Of a stretch of DNA of 8,920 nt, positions 1 through 6,836 are shown piece by piece. Each line of letters starts with the position of its first letter. Positions within the stretch are counted from its first letter, which is position 1. The position numbers and the translations under genes were made by a program. The stretch spans positions 1 to 8,920 of the forward strand of contig JASLCM010000245.1 of assembly GCA_030151845.1 (NCBI GenBank), in the 5' to 3' direction. The notes under the pieces are model-generated. The model saw only the letters and a program-made list of their open reading frames with translations. It had not been told where the DNA came from and did no database searches. This DNA comes from Bacteroides sp. Its GTDB lineage: Bacteria; Bacteroidota; Bacteroidia; Bacteroidales; Bacteroidaceae.

Positions 1-384
1 GTCCCAGTTTACCTTATCCTCTTTAGTTACTAATGCCTTTACAGTTGTTTCATCTATCAAAACACTATGAATATCAATTTCCTCATTTTTTAATAAAGAG
101 AGTAAATTAATAGTTGCCGATAGTTCGTTAGATTTTAGAAGTGTATCGTTCTCAAACTCATTAATACCTTTAATCCAGAACTCTTTAAGGCTTACAGTAG
201 CTCGTGGAAAATTTCGTAGAAGACTAATGTCTAGCTTTTTAAAATCAAACTCTGCTTTTAGCAGTTTGTTGCCTTCTTGTTTAACAAGTGTTTCAATTTT
301 ACCTTTAAAAGCAAAAGGTAAGGTTATTAAAATCAGAAGAAGCCCTATAATAACAATAGTGGCAATTTTTAATCCTTTTTTCAT
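1..384 (-). CDS. AsmA-like membrane-anchored protein, N-terminal part (3' end outside window)
   Basis: An uninterrupted frame of 128 codons runs from an ATG at 384 off the left edge. Residues 5-24 are a strongly hydrophobic segment after MKKGLK, so this is an N-terminal inner-membrane anchor with the rest expected in the periplasm. After it come the features I recognise from Bacteroidota AsmA-like proteins: a short helix, then LDISLLRNFPRATVSLKEF (about 51-69) and the INEFENDTLL stretch (74-83). Family members are usually several hundred residues longer, and AsmA-type proteins are linked to outer-membrane assembly and phospholipid transport between membranes. The gene starts 15 bases after the helicase stop with no clear ribosome binding sequence, which is common in this phylum. 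Family call is from the N-terminus only; the exact role is unknown. Confidence 0.75.
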   Translation of the reverse strand, partial: MKKGLKIATIVIIGLLLILITLPFAFKGKIETLVKQEGNKLLKAEFDFKKLDISLLRNFPRATVSLKEFWIKGINEFENDTLLKSNELSATINLLSLLKNEEIDIHSVLIDETTVKALVTKEDKVNWD

Positions 385-399
385 ATTCTTAGTGTTCTA

Positions 400-2391
400 T
401 TATTTTTTACGTAAATCTTTTGCTATCCTCCAATGTACCTCAGCCTCATCCTTTTTACCTATTGCATGTAATGCATCTCCAAAAAGTCGATGAGCTTTTG
501 AATGGTCGGGTTTGAATGTCGTTGCTTTGTCTAAGTCAGCAACAGCTTCCTCATACTTTTTAGTAAGAAGTCGTACTCTACCTCGATTATAAACAGTCTT
601 AAAGAGGTTAGGGTTTAGTAAAACCGCTTTATTTAAAGATGTCTCGGCTTCTTCGAATCTCTTTAAATCAGAAAGAGTTACTCCTTTTCTTACCCATGCA
701 TCAACAAAGGTTGGATCTAAACTTAGTGCTTTGTTATAATTTGCAAGAGCAGCCTTTTTATCTTTAGCCTCAGTAATACAGCTGTTACCCATAATATAAT
801 ACTCTTTTGCATACTTTTTGAGCTCTTTTGTTTGAATCTCAAGCTGACCTCTCAGCATTTCATTTTCTTGTTTAAGGGTATTAATAATGGATAGTTTTTT
901 CTCTATAAATCTTTTGTAAAGTGGTTTTTCTAAATCATATCTTAAATGGATGGCTGAAAAAAGGTTGTTTAATGTTTCACTAAAGTTACCAGCGTCAAAA
1001 GCTTTGATAGAAGCTTGATAATAAAGGTCAGCTTGAGCCTCTTGCATTGCTTTGTTGATAGCCGACTCATTATTAAATGCGGTTGCAAATTCTAGTACTT
1101 CTTTTCTTATAAAAATATCAGAAGGAGTTACTGGTCGTTTTAAAATCATTCCCTGAAGCGATGTGCATCTACTTAAAGCTACATAGGCTTGTCCTCCAGA
1201 GAAGGTGCGTTGCCCAAAGTCTATTATGACCCTGTTGAAAGTTAGTCCTTGACTTTTATGTATTGTAATGGCCCAAGCTAACTTTATCGGGTATTGAGTG
1301 AATGAACCAAGAATCTCTTCGACAATTGTTTTTTTCTCATCGTCATAAGAGTACTTTATATTTTGCCAAGACTCGACAGTAACTAAATGATTTTCGCCAT
1401 CTTCAGTTTCAATATAGAGTGAGCCATCTTCATCTATATCAGTAACTATACCTAAAGTCCCATTGACCCATCTCTTATCAAAGTCATTTTTAACAAAAAT
1501 AACTTGCGCACCTACCTTTAATGTTAGCTCTTTAGCAGTGGGCAAGCTATTTTCAGGAAACTCCCCGTCAATTTTTCCAATAAAGGTTAAGGGCGTACTC
1601 TTTAACTCCTCTAGCTTTTTATTATTAATATAATCAACATTGTCTCTTTTTGTCGCTAAAGTGATGTAGAGTTCGTCTGCACTAGGAGTAGATTGAACTC
1701 TTGTGTTAATAAGTTTTAAGTCGGTAGGAGTAGCTTCATCTGTTCGAATCTTGTTTAAGACTTTAACAAATAAAGGATCAGTTTGTCTATAAACTCTTTG
1801 TAGCTCAATAGAAATAAGCTCAATCTGTTTAAAAACTATAGCATCAAAGAAAAAAGGTGAAGAGTATACTTTAGATATAATTTCTCGATCATCACTCTTA
1901 ACTACAGGTTCTAACTGAAAAATATCTCCCACTAACAGGAGTTGTTTCCCACCAAAAGGTTCTCTTAGGTTGTGTGAATAGATTCTTAAAATTCGATCAA
2001 TAGCATCAATTGTGTCTGCACGCACCATTGATATCTCATCAATGATAACCAGTTCTACCTCCTTTAATATTTTTCGATGCTGCTTGGTATATTTAAAAAA
2101 CTCATGAATTCTACCTCCCTTTGTCTCTAAATTGGGGTTGTTAGGAAGTAGCGGGTAGAATGGAAGTTTAAAAAAACTATGTAATGTGTTTCCACCAGCA
2201 TTTATTGCAGCAATACCTGTTGGGGCTAATACGATGTGCTTCTTTTTGGTGTTTGCACAGATATACTTTAAAAAAGTAGATTTACCAGTCCCTGCTTTTC
2301 CTGTTAGAAAAACCGATTGCTTTGTAAACTGAATCAGCTGCAGAGCTTTCTGAAACTCTTCATTCTTTAAATCTATAGTTATACTTTTCAC
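400..2391 (-). CDS. Pif1-like superfamily 1B DNA helicase with C-terminal TPR domain
   Basis: A 663-residue ATP-dependent helicase, probably cytoplasmic and acting 5'-3' on DNA as Pif1/RecD-type enzymes do. Motifs in order: Walker A GKAGTGKST (31-39), motif Ia APTGIAAINAGGNTLHSFF (56-74), Walker B VIIDEISM (115-122), motif III LLLVGDIFQLEPV (151-163), LQRVYRQ (197-203), a small beta-rich insert with GAQVIFVKND (294-303), AITIHKSQGLTF (374-385) and motif VI YVALSRCTSLQG (403-414). From about 526 to 660 at least three TPR-like repeats follow, for example NYNKALSLDPTFVDAW and KAVLLNPN, preceded by a helical, coiled-coil-like stretch (about 497-525). The start is GTG at 2391: no in-frame ATG lies near it, the next Met is residue 122, and an in-frame TAG lies a few codons upstream. 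It begins 2 bases after the HAD gene stop, suggesting translational coupling. Family assignment is firm; the cellular substrate is not known. Confidence 0.9.
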   Translation of the reverse strand: MKSITIDLKNEEFQKALQLIQFTKQSVFLTGKAGTGKSTFLKYICANTKKKHIVLAPTGIAAINAGGNTLHSFFKLPFYPLLPNNPNLETKGGRIHEFFKYTKQHRKILKEVELVIIDEISMVRADTIDAIDRILRIYSHNLREPFGGKQLLLVGDIFQLEPVVKSDDREIISKVYSSPFFFDAIVFKQIELISIELQRVYRQTDPLFVKVLNKIRTDEATPTDLKLINTRVQSTPSADELYITLATKRDNVDYINNKKLEELKSTPLTFIGKIDGEFPENSLPTAKELTLKVGAQVIFVKNDFDKRWVNGTLGIVTDIDEDGSLYIETEDGENHLVTVESWQNIKYSYDDEKKTIVEEILGSFTQYPIKLAWAITIHKSQGLTFNRVIIDFGQRTFSGGQAYVALSRCTSLQGMILKRPVTPSDIFIRKEVLEFATAFNNESAINKAMQEAQADLYYQASIKAFDAGNFSETLNNLFSAIHLRYDLEKPLYKRFIEKKLSIINTLKQENEMLRGQLEIQTKELKKYAKEYYIMGNSCITEAKDKKAALANYNKALSLDPTFVDAWVRKGVTLSDLKRFEEAETSLNKAVLLNPNLFKTVYNRGRVRLLTKKYEEAVADLDKATTFKPDHSKAHRLFGDALHAIGKKDEAEVHWRIAKDLRKK

Positions 2392-2393
2392 GT

Positions 2394-3176
2394 TTATAAC
2401 AAGCTAAGTTCATTCATAGCATTCCAAATGCCATTATTATCAACTGTAGATGTAACCATATCAGCATGTTTCTTTACATCATTATGAGCATTTCCCATTG
2501 CTACACCAATATTTGCATGCTTGAGCATACTAATATCATTCCCCCCATCCCCAAAAGCTATTGTGTCTTCAAGCGGAATGTTAAAATAGTTGATTATTTC
2601 GTCAATTCCTCGCTGTTTGGTATTTCCTTTTGCTACAAAGTCTGTAAAGGCTGGAAACCACCTCTCTGTTTCGCAATTAGGCATCTTTTCTAGAATTTCT
2701 TGCTCTTGCTCAAGAGTTAGGAAGGGAGTTATTTGAAAAACCTTATCTTTTGTTACCTGATCAAACGCTATGGTTGGAATTTTATCCACTTTTAGGTAGT
2801 CGTAGAAGATCTCTTCAAGCATTTTGTTGGTATTTGCAACAGCCACATTATGCTCGTATACAAATATTACTGGATGATTGTTCTTCTCACAGTAATTAGC
2901 TAAAGCTACTACATCACTCTCTGGAATATTACTTTGGTGAATCACTTTCTCCTCAGTAAAACAGTAGCCACCATTCATCGTAATAAAGCCATCAAAAAAG
3001 GAGTCACCTAGAACATCTAAATTATTGATTATAGCTTTTGGTCGCCCAGTTGCTATAAATAGTCTATGTCCTTTTTCTTTAGCTAACTTTAATGCCTTAA
3101 TTGTACTTTTGGGAATTTGATGAGTTTCAAAACTAACTAACGTTCCATCTATATCAAAAAAAAGTGCTTTTTTCAT
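2394..3176 (-). CDS. Cof-type HAD-superfamily phosphatase
   Basis: A 260-residue hydrolase of the HAD IIB (Cof/YbjI-like) group, which removes phosphate from small cytoplasmic substrates such as sugar phosphates, nucleotides or cofactors; the substrate cannot be read from sequence. Motif I is FFDIDGTL with nucleophile D8 and acid/base D10; motif II is the Thr of ATGR (42-45); the motif III lysine lies in VAKGNTK (K183 or K187); motif IV is GDGGNDISML (209-218) with D210 and D214. The alpha/beta cap sits between about residues 80 and 180. The frame stays open 13 codons further up to a TTG at 3215, but that extension (MYFCYYYRVNKKI) does not look like HAD sequence and starts inside the likely promoter, so I place the start at the ATG at 3176. 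First gene of a probable operon with the helicase and AsmA-like genes. Confidence 0.9.
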   Translation of the reverse strand: MKKALFFDIDGTLVSFETHQIPKSTIKALKLAKEKGHRLFIATGRPKAIINNLDVLGDSFFDGFITMNGGYCFTEEKVIHQSNIPESDVVALANYCEKNNHPVIFVYEHNVAVANTNKMLEEIFYDYLKVDKIPTIAFDQVTKDKVFQITPFLTLEQEQEILEKMPNCETERWFPAFTDFVAKGNTKQRGIDEIINYFNIPLEDTIAFGDGGNDISMLKHANIGVAMGNAHNDVKKHADMVTSTVDNNGIWNAMNELSLL

Positions 3177-3204
3177 AATTTTCTTGTTTACTCTATAGTA
3201 GTAA

Positions 3205-3220
3205 CAAAAATACAAACTTA
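3205..3220 (-). promoter_or_regulatory. Candidate Bacteroidota promoter (-7 element) for the HAD-helicase-AsmA unit
   Basis: Read on the minus strand, two octamers sit back to back, TAAGTTTG (3220-3213) and TATTTTTG (3212-3205), both matching the Bacteroides -7 consensus TAnnTTTG. They lie about 29 to 44 bases before the ATG at 3176, a sensible leader length. The -33 TTTG element is not clean: only a TTTT (3241-3238) inside an A/T run is present, at 17 bases from the first octamer. In such AT-rich DNA one match could be chance, so this is a candidate only. Confidence 0.35.
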
Positions 3221-3298
3221 AATGTTAAGTTGCCTAGAAAACTTTTTTTTTAGGCTCAAAGTATCTTACTTGATGCAATAAACAAGAATTGGAAGCCA

Positions 3299-4480
3299 AT
3301 GAATAAAAGTGATTTAGACTGTGTTATAAACCGAGAAGGATATGATTCAGTAAAACTAGAGGGGATGAAAGAGATATGGGGGAGAGAAGACCTACTACCC
3401 ATGTGGGTTGCCGATATGGATATAAAGACGCCTGCTTTTATAATAAAGGAGATAAATAGATTAATTGAGGGAGGTGTTTTAGGATATACAAGAGAGCCAA
3501 CAGCATGGAGAGAAGCTATAGAAAAATGGGTTTGGCGGCGTCATGGTTGGAAGGTAAAGAAAGATGAGATAAATTTCATTCCAGGAGTGGTACGTGGCCT
3601 CTTATTTGTTTTACATGCTTTTACAAAAAAAGGAGATAGGGTTTTAATAACACCTCCAGTTTACCCACCATTTCAATCCATTGTTATAGAGAATCAGAGA
3701 GAGCTGATTAAAGCTCCGTTAGTATATATTAATGGGGGATATGAGCTAGACTTTGAGCTTATAAAACATAAAATTAGAGGGTGTAAACTCCTTTTACTAT
3801 GCAATCCTCATAATCCAGGAGGTGTTTCATGGAGTAAGACAGATTTGGTTCAGTTGGCTACTATCTGTGAAGAGGAGGGAGTCCTGGTCGTCTCTGATGA
3901 GATACATGCCGATTTGACCTTGCCACCACATAAGCATTCTACTTACGCTACCGTATCTGAAGAGGCTGCTCAGAACTCCATAACTCTTATGTCGCCCAGT
4001 AAAGCATTTAATATAGCAGGATTATCTACCTCTTACTCGATCATACAAAATAAAAGAAAGAATAAAATATTTACTGATTTTTTAACCCGAAATCACTTAA
4101 ATAGTGGTCATCTGTTTGCGTACCGTAGTCTGATTGCTGCCTATCAGGAGGAGGGGAGTGCATGGCTTGATAACTTACTACTTTATATCTCTCAAAATAT
4201 AGCTTATGTCTCTGACCGACTTAACCACGAATGTCCTAAAATAACTATGATCTATCCTTCTGCCTCTTTTTTACTATTTCTAGACTGTAATGCACTTCAA
4301 TTATCCCCAAAAGAGTTAGAGGAGTTTTTTGTACGAGATGCAGGGCTTGCTTTAAATAGTGGAATCTCATTTGGAGAGGAGGGGAAAGGCTTTATGCGTA
4401 TGAATGTAGGTATGCCTATGCAGCTTTTAAAGCAAGCTATCGATCAACTAAAACAGGCATATGTGAAACGTGGTTTCTGA
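3299..4480 (+). CDS. patB: MalY/PatB-family PLP-dependent C-S lyase (cystathionine beta-lyase type)
   Basis: A 393-residue fold-type I aminotransferase-like enzyme, the usual length for MalY/PatB proteins, which cleave the C-S bond of cystathionine or cysteine conjugates to a thiol, pyruvate and ammonia. Visible landmarks: the N-terminal LPMWVADMDIKTP (33-45), GYT (62-64), the PLP-stacking Tyr in PPVYPPF (Y122), CNPHNPGG (168-175), SDEIHADL (199-206) with D200 for the PLP ring nitrogen, SPSKAFNIAGL (232-242) with Schiff-base lysine K235, and a carboxylate-binding Arg in FMRMNVG (R367). All catalytic residues are present. The ATG at 3299 gives the family N-terminus directly. It is the only plus-strand gene here, divergent from the HAD gene and convergent with miaA, so it is likely transcribed alone. 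Family members range from methionine biosynthesis to cysteine-conjugate degradation; which applies here is undecided, and the symbol names the family. Confidence 0.88.
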   Translation: MNKSDLDCVINREGYDSVKLEGMKEIWGREDLLPMWVADMDIKTPAFIIKEINRLIEGGVLGYTREPTAWREAIEKWVWRRHGWKVKKDEINFIPGVVRGLLFVLHAFTKKGDRVLITPPVYPPFQSIVIENQRELIKAPLVYINGGYELDFELIKHKIRGCKLLLLCNPHNPGGVSWSKTDLVQLATICEEEGVLVVSDEIHADLTLPPHKHSTYATVSEEAAQNSITLMSPSKAFNIAGLSTSYSIIQNKRKNKIFTDFLTRNHLNSGHLFAYRSLIAAYQEEGSAWLDNLLLYISQNIAYVSDRLNHECPKITMIYPSASFLLFLDCNALQLSPKELEEFFVRDAGLALNSGISFGEEGKGFMRMNVGMPMQLLKQAIDQLKQAYVKRGF

Positions 4481-4484
4481 TAAT

Positions 4485-5384
4485 TTATAGCTGAGTTTTT
4501 AAGAGAAGAGAAATTTCCTCTTTTTGATCCGGGTGAAACCAATGAATTGTCTTATCTCTTTTAAACCAAGTCATCTGTTTTCTAGAGTAGATTCTTGAGT
4601 GCTGTTTAATCTTCTCTATTGCAAAATCTAGCGAGCACTTTTTATCAAAGAACTGGAATAACTCTTTGTATCCTACAGTGTTTAAAGAGTTTAAACCCTT
4701 TTGTGGATAAACCTTTTTAGCTTCTTCAACTAATCCTTGTTCTATCATGAGGTCAACTCTGTGATTTATTCTTTCGTAAAGTTCCTCTCGCTCTCGTCTT
4801 AAGCCTATTTTTAGAATATTGAAAGGTCGCTTCTTAGGTTGGTTTTTTCTAAAAGAACTGTAGGGTTTGCCTGTCATATAGCAAATCTCTAAAGCATGAA
4901 TAACACGTTTGTGGTTTTTTAGATCAACTTCATTGTAGTATACTGGATCCAAGAGCTTAAGTTCAGCACAAAGAGCCTCTAGACCCACCTCTTGGTATCG
5001 GTTCATCATGAAATCCCTAGTTGTTGAATCAACAGTTGGTATATCATCAATTCCCTTACAAATGGCATCAATATACATCATTGAACCTCCTGTTAAAACA
5101 ACAACATTATGCTTTTTAAAAAGATCAGTTAGTATATGGATAGCCTCCTGTTCATATTGAGCAGCACTATAATAGTCGGTTAAATTTAGTGTCCCAACTA
5201 AATGGTGCCTTACTCGTTTTAGCTGTTCAGGAGTAGGTGCAGCAGTACCTATCTTAAGAGGTTCATAGAGTTGTCTGGAGTCGGCAGAAACAATCTCTGT
5301 TCCGAACTCTTCTGCAAACTCTAAACTAAGCTCAGTTTTTCCTACCCCTGTTGGTCCAAGTAGAACAATTAGTGTTTTCTTCAT
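4485..5384 (-). CDS. miaA: tRNA dimethylallyltransferase
   Basis: A 299-residue enzyme transferring a dimethylallyl group from DMAPP to N6 of A37 in tRNAs reading codons that begin with U; this steadies codon pairing. Seen: P-loop GPTGVGKT (10-17), ADSRQLY (34-40) with the catalytic Asp D35, LTGGSMMY where many homologues have GGT(G/M)LY, the [11 protein letters not shown] and TGKPYS region of the tRNA-binding part, and the C-terminal [17 protein letters not shown] block ending in the W-F pair typical of the family. Length is normal. It starts 8 bases after the stop of the ORF-3-like gene; a GGAG overlapping that gene's last codons lies 11 bases before the ATG. Its stop is 4 bases from that of the convergent patB-like gene, leaving no room for a separate terminator. 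Confidence 0.96.
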   Translation of the reverse strand: MKKTLIVLLGPTGVGKTELSLEFAEEFGTEIVSADSRQLYEPLKIGTAAPTPEQLKRVRHHLVGTLNLTDYYSAAQYEQEAIHILTDLFKKHNVVVLTGGSMMYIDAICKGIDDIPTVDSTTRDFMMNRYQEVGLEALCAELKLLDPVYYNEVDLKNHKRVIHALEICYMTGKPYSSFRKNQPKKRPFNILKIGLRREREELYERINHRVDLMIEQGLVEEAKKVYPQKGLNSLNTVGYKELFQFFDKKCSLDFAIEKIKQHSRIYSRKQMTWFKRDKTIHWFHPDQKEEISLLLKTQL

Positions 5385-5392
5385 TGAAAAAA

Positions 5393-5938
5393 TTACTCCT
5401 TTTCCTCTTGTGAATTATCATCTAGCTCATCAAATCCTTCTGGATCAAAGTCTTCAATATTAAACTCTTGGTCGCCATAAAAGGAGTCATCCAGATCCAG
5501 ATTGGGAGTGTTTTGAACAACAGTTTCTTCAACTAGATATTGTTCAGGTGCTTTCCCTACTTTTTTTGTACAATTTGGTTTTTCTAGATTTACGCCTGTG
5601 ATAATTTCTGATAACTCCATGTGAAAACCTCGTTCATTTTCAGCATCAAAAAGATAGACAAGTTTTTGCCCTTCTTCATCTAAGAGTTCGCTCAACTCCA
5701 CCTCTTTCATTAACCAGCTGTCATCCTCAGCTCTACTGTTTAGATCTTCCAGTGTTACCTCTTTTTCTATGTCCCAATAATCATCACACAGTTGGAAAGA
5801 GGAGTTGAGATCCTCAGTGAAATTTACAGAATCTAAGATTGCTTGGTGCAGCTCATAAAATGTAGCGTCTGGATCGATCTGGATATCTCTTCGAAAGGAG
5901 TCTACTTCTTCAGATATGATTGAAAATTTATATACCAT
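5393..5938 (-). CDS. pRiA4b ORF-3-like protein with acidic C-terminal tail
   Basis: A 181-residue protein starting [21 protein letters not shown]. The N-terminal half (about 1-115) resembles the plasmid pRiA4b ORF-3-like domain (also labelled IS1096 passenger TnpR-like): the [12 protein letters not shown] helix (24-35), the [14 protein letters not shown] strand region (48-61), and [17 protein letters not shown] (93-109) in place of the usual Y-DFGD-W-H core. A remnant of the Cys/Pro-rich end follows, [14 protein letters not shown] (121-134). Residues 147-181 carry 16 Asp/Glu and one Lys and are probably disordered. No signal peptide or membrane segment is present. The frame is open up to a TTG at 6031, which would add 31 hydrophobic residues, but that start lies in the loop of a terminator hairpin and upstream of the likely promoter, so ATG 5938 is preferred. 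Function is unknown; despite the domain label nothing nearby is a transposon. It probably shares a transcript with miaA. Confidence 0.8.
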   Translation of the reverse strand: MVYKFSIISEEVDSFRRDIQIDPDATFYELHQAILDSVNFTEDLNSSFQLCDDYWDIEKEVTLEDLNSRAEDDSWLMKEVELSELLDEEGQKLVYLFDAENERGFHMELSEIITGVNLEKPNCTKKVGKAPEQYLVEETVVQNTPNLDLDDSFYGDQEFNIEDFDPEGFDELDDNSQEEKE

Positions 5939-5984
5939 CTTTATATACTTTGTATTTAATTCTAAAATTAATAAAAAGAGTGCA

Positions 5985-6015
5985 CAAAGATAAATTAAAT
6001 AGGAGAAATAAGAAA
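5985..6015 (-). promoter_or_regulatory. Likely Bacteroidota promoter for the ORF-3-like gene and miaA
   Basis: On the minus strand TATCTTTG (5992-5985) matches the Bacteroides -7 consensus TAnnTTTG exactly. A TTTC (6015-6012), one base off the -33 consensus TTTG, precedes it by 19 bases, within the normal spacing. Transcription would start near 5979, giving a leader of about 40 bases before the ATG at 5938. The -33 part falls on the downstream flank of the terminator of the lpx operon. Confidence 0.5.
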
Positions 6016-6041
6016 GGAGGACCCTCCTCAAGTCCTCCTTT
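6013..6041 (-). terminator. Intrinsic terminator after lpxA
   Basis: A perfect 10-base inverted repeat, AAAGGAGGAC (6013-6022) and GTCCTCCTTT (6032-6041), encloses a 9-base loop. On the minus strand it begins 20 bases after the lpxA stop and its 3' arm runs into a T-rich tract (TTTCTTATTT). Six of the ten stem pairs are G-C in otherwise AT-rich DNA. It most likely ends the lpxD-lpxC/fabZ-lpxA transcript. The T tract is interrupted, so some read-through into the next unit is possible. Confidence 0.8.
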
Positions 6042-6061
6042 TATTCTTTGTTTCTGTTAAT

Positions 6062-6829
6062 CTATTTAATGATACCTCGTTCAGATTTTCTTATAAAGTC
6101 AATAATATACTTTATCTCTTCACATTCTGGTAATTCTCTTTCTACTTGTCGTAGAGAGTCAGAGATGTTTAATCCGCTTCGATAGATAATTTTATAGGCA
6201 TCTGATATCAGTTGGATTTTCTCGTTTGAAAAACCTCGTCGTCTTAGGCCTATTAAGTTTACACCACTATAGGTAATTGGATCTCTACCAGCTATAATAT
6301 AGGGGGGGATATCTTTGCTAAATCTAGATCCTCCTTGTATCATAACGTAGCCTCCAACACGACAAAATTGATGCATTAGGACTGCAGCACTAATAATGGC
6401 TTTATCTTCAATTATTATCTCTCCAGCAAGTTTTGTTGCATTACCTATAATACACTCATTACCAATGATAGCATCATGCGCTACGTGAGCACCCTCCATC
6501 AGTAAATTATTACTTCCTACTACGGTTTTACCTTTTGCAGCTGTACCTCTATTGATTGTAACATTCTCCCGAATTAAGTTGTTGTCGCCAATAATAGCAG
6601 TAGTCTCTTCTCCTTTAAATTTTAAATCTTGTGGGGTAGCTCCAATGACAGCCCCAGGAAAAAATGTATTGCCGTTGCCGATTCTTGATCCGTAGAGGAT
6701 AGAGACATTAGACATAATTTTATTATTGTCCCCTATAGTTACATTCTTATCGATATATACAAAGGGGGCTATTTCTACATTCTCTCCAATTTTTGCTTCA
6801 GGGTGAATGTAAGCTAAAGGACTTATCAT
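6062..6829 (-). CDS. lpxA: Acyl-ACP--UDP-N-acetylglucosamine O-acyltransferase
   Basis: A 255-residue left-handed beta-helix acyltransferase catalysing the first step of lipid A synthesis: transfer of a 3-hydroxyacyl chain from ACP to the 3-OH of UDP-GlcNAc. The first two thirds are hexapeptide repeats (IGENVE, IGDNNK, IGNGNT and so on); catalytic H118 and substrate-binding H115 lie in AHVAHDAIIGN. The MHQFCRVGGYVMIQGGSRFSKDIPPYIIAG block (152-181) and GVNLIGLRRRGFS (189-201) are hallmark LpxA sequence, and the last 60 residues form the helical C-terminal domain. With an offset of 7 from E. coli numbering, E. coli H144 corresponds to E137 and the acyl-length ruler G173 to G166. A glycine there allows long acyl chains, which fits the long hydroxy fatty acids of Bacteroidota lipid A (inference). 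It begins 7 bases after the lpxC/fabZ stop, behind an A-rich leader without a Shine-Dalgarno sequence. Confidence 0.96.
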   Translation of the reverse strand: MISPLAYIHPEAKIGENVEIAPFVYIDKNVTIGDNNKIMSNVSILYGSRIGNGNTFFPGAVIGATPQDLKFKGEETTAIIGDNNLIRENVTINRGTAAKGKTVVGSNNLLMEGAHVAHDAIIGNECIIGNATKLAGEIIIEDKAIISAAVLMHQFCRVGGYVMIQGGSRFSKDIPPYIIAGRDPITYSGVNLIGLRRRGFSNEKIQLISDAYKIIYRSGLNISDSLRQVERELPECEEIKYIIDFIRKSERGIIK

Positions 6830-6836
6830 TTTATAT

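Noticed and set aside
227..493. Plus-strand open frame of 88 codons.
   Set aside because: It is antisense to the AsmA-like and helicase genes, which have clear family motifs, and its translation resembles nothing known.
2466..2693. Plus-strand open frame of 75 codons.
   Set aside because: It lies fully within the HAD phosphatase gene, opposite the motif III and IV region, and has no recognisable product.
3221..3298. A plus-strand promoter for the patB-like gene, for example TATCTTAC at 3262.
   Set aside because: It misses the TG end of the -7 consensus and has no TTTG at the right distance, so I do not call it.
4506..4525. A small inverted repeat (AAGAG / CTCTT) followed by Ts on the plus strand, just after the patB-like gene and within the end of miaA.
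   Set aside because: The stem is only five A/T-rich pairs and extension uses G-U pairs and consumes the T tract; too weak to call a terminator.
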